This document shows, one piece after another, positions 62,612 to 64,000 of a stretch of 64,000 nt of DNA. Positions within the stretch are counted from its first letter, which is position 1. Each line of letters begins with the position of its first letter. Where the stretch lies: positions 17,680,641 through 17,744,640 of the forward strand of contig OX104122.1 in the NCBI GenBank assembly GCA_944474755.1, read 5' to 3'. The notes beneath the pieces are model-generated. The model was not told the origin of the DNA. It did no database searches and saw nothing but the letters and a program-made list of their open reading frames with translations. The stretch comes from Limnoperna fortunei (Eukaryota > Mollusca > Bivalvia > Mytilida > Modiolidae). The position numbers and the translations under genes were made by a program.

Positions 62612-64000
62612 AAGAACCAGTCAATAAACTGTACAAAACTCAATAAAGAACCATTCAATAAATTGTACAAAACTGAATAAAGAACCATTCAATAAACTGT
62701 ATAAAACTCAATAAAGAACCGGTCAATAAACTGTACAAAAGTCAATAAAGAACCAGTCAATACACTGTTCAAAACTCAATCAATGAAGAAGCAGTCAATA
62801 AACTGTACAAAACTCAAATAAAGAACCAGTCAATAAACTGTACAAAACTCAATAAAGAACCATTCAATAAATTGTACAAAACTAAATAAAGAACCATTCA
62901 ATAAACTGTATAAAACTCAATAAAGAACCGGTCAATAAACTGTACAAAAGTCAATAAAGAACCAGTCAATAAACTGTTCAAAACTCAATCAATGAAGAAG
63001 CAGTCAATAAACTGTACAAAACTCAAATAAAGAACCAGTCAATAAACTGTACAAAACTAAATAAAGAAACTGTCAAAAAACTGTACAAAACTAAATAAAA
63101 AAACAGTCAATAAACTATCCAAAACTATATAAAGGACCAGTCAATAAATTGCACACAACTAAATAAAGTAACAGTCAATAAAATGTAGAAAACTCAATAA
63201 AGAACCCGTCAATAAACTGTATAAAACTCAATAAAGAACCAGTCAATCAACTGTACAAAACTCAATAAAGAAACAGTCAATAAACTGTACAAAACTCAAT
63301 AAAGAACCAGTCAATAAATTGCACTAAAACCCAATAAAGAACCAGTCAATAAACTGTACAAAACTGAATACAGAACCAGTCAATAAACTGTACAAAACTC
63401 AATAGAGAACCAGTCAATAAACTGTACAAAACTGAATAAAGAACCAGTCAATAAACTGTACAAAACTTAATAAAGAACCAGTCAATAAACTGTACAAAAC
63501 TCAATAAAGAACCAGTCAATAAACTGTACAAAACTGAATAAAGAACCATTCAATAAACTGTATAAAACTCAATTAAGAACCGGTCAATAAACTGTTCAAA
63601 ACTCAATCAATGAAGAAACAGTCAATAAACTGTACAAAACTCAAATAAAGAACCAGTCAATAAACTGTACAAAACTAAATAAAGAAACTGTCAATAAACT
63701 GTACAAAACTCAATAAAGAACCAGTCAATAAACTGTACAAAACTCAATAAAGAACCAGTCAATAAACTGTAAAAAACTAAATAAAGAAACAGTCAACAAA
63801 CTGCACAAAACTAAATAAAGAAACAGTCAATAAATTGTACAAAACTAAATAATGAACCAGTCAATAAACTGTACAAAACTCAATAAAGAAACAGACAATA
63901 AACTGTACAAAACTAAATAAAGAACCAGTCAATAAACTGTACAAAACTCAATAAAGAAACAGTCAATAAACTGTACAAAACTCAAAAAAGAAACAGTCAA
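62612..64000 (-). repeat. 34-bp satellite array, block R4 (to window end)
   Basis: About 41 monomers. It copies block R2 until about 63510-63545, then differs. The array continues past the window edge. No gene is seen. Confidence 0.97.

Noticed and set aside
1..64000. CRISPR array
   Set aside because: The 34-bp periodicity has no unique spacers; monomers are contiguous and similar along their whole length, and there are no cas genes.
1..64000. Telomeric repeat or CENP-B box
   Set aside because: No TTAGGG-like short repeat and no TTCG....CGGG-type box was seen in the monomer. A centromeric role is possible but unsupported by sequence.

Overview
This window is almost entirely satellite DNA from a eukaryote. 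I see no cellular gene that I would defend, and no rRNA, tRNA, CRISPR array or bacterial operon. About 95% of it is one 34-bp tandem repeat, roughly 1,790 monomers. On its T-rich strand the monomer is two unequal sub-units, TTTATTGACTGGTTC (15 bp) then TTTATTGAGTTTTGTACAG (19 bp). It is about 29% G+C and strongly strand-asymmetric (about 53% T on one strand). The organism cannot be named from this sequence. A eukaryotic nuclear genome is inferred from the satellite, its higher-order repeats, splice and poly(A) signals in the only unique DNA, and a run of exactly 200 N, which looks like a scaffolding gap.

Layout: 1-24567 satellite with the T-rich strand on +; 24568-25388 an 821-bp non-satellite island (copy 1); 25389-32088 satellite, same orientation; 32089-32288 gap of N; 32289-56682 satellite in the opposite orientation; then three shorter islands (56683-57355, 58643-59315, 61939-62611), inverted relative to copy 1 and separated by satellite up to 64000. 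Above the monomer there are nested higher-order repeats: tandem units of about 6,392, 3,207, 2,697, 2,277, 1,960, 1,877, 948 and 374 bp, and a 4.7-kb segment repeated 11.67 kb away.

The most informative part is the island. Copy 1 is flanked by an 11-bp direct repeat, CATTGACTGTT. The window also holds near-exact unoccupied versions of the same site (31286-31390, and inverted at 55846-55960) with a single CATTGACTGTT. This is the signature of a mobile-element insertion into a satellite monomer with target-site duplication. The three right-hand copies all lack the same 147 bp at one end and share base changes, so one truncated insertion was later multiplied together with its satellite flanks. 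The island carries a TATAAATA box, a 17-bp E-box palindrome, a GTAAGT...TTTATTGCAG 40-bp intron candidate and an AATAAA signal, all on one strand and in the order of a small transcription unit, conserved in all four copies. On the other strand, only in copy 1, lies a short basic reading frame that may be a captured or relic exon.

The strands also differ in what they offer to transcription. The A-rich satellite strand has two AATAAA hexamers per 34 bp. The T-rich strand, toward which the island signals point, has none in the consensus monomer. The orientation flip falls exactly at the N gap, so it may be a real inversion or an assembly join. Functional statements here are inference from sequence.
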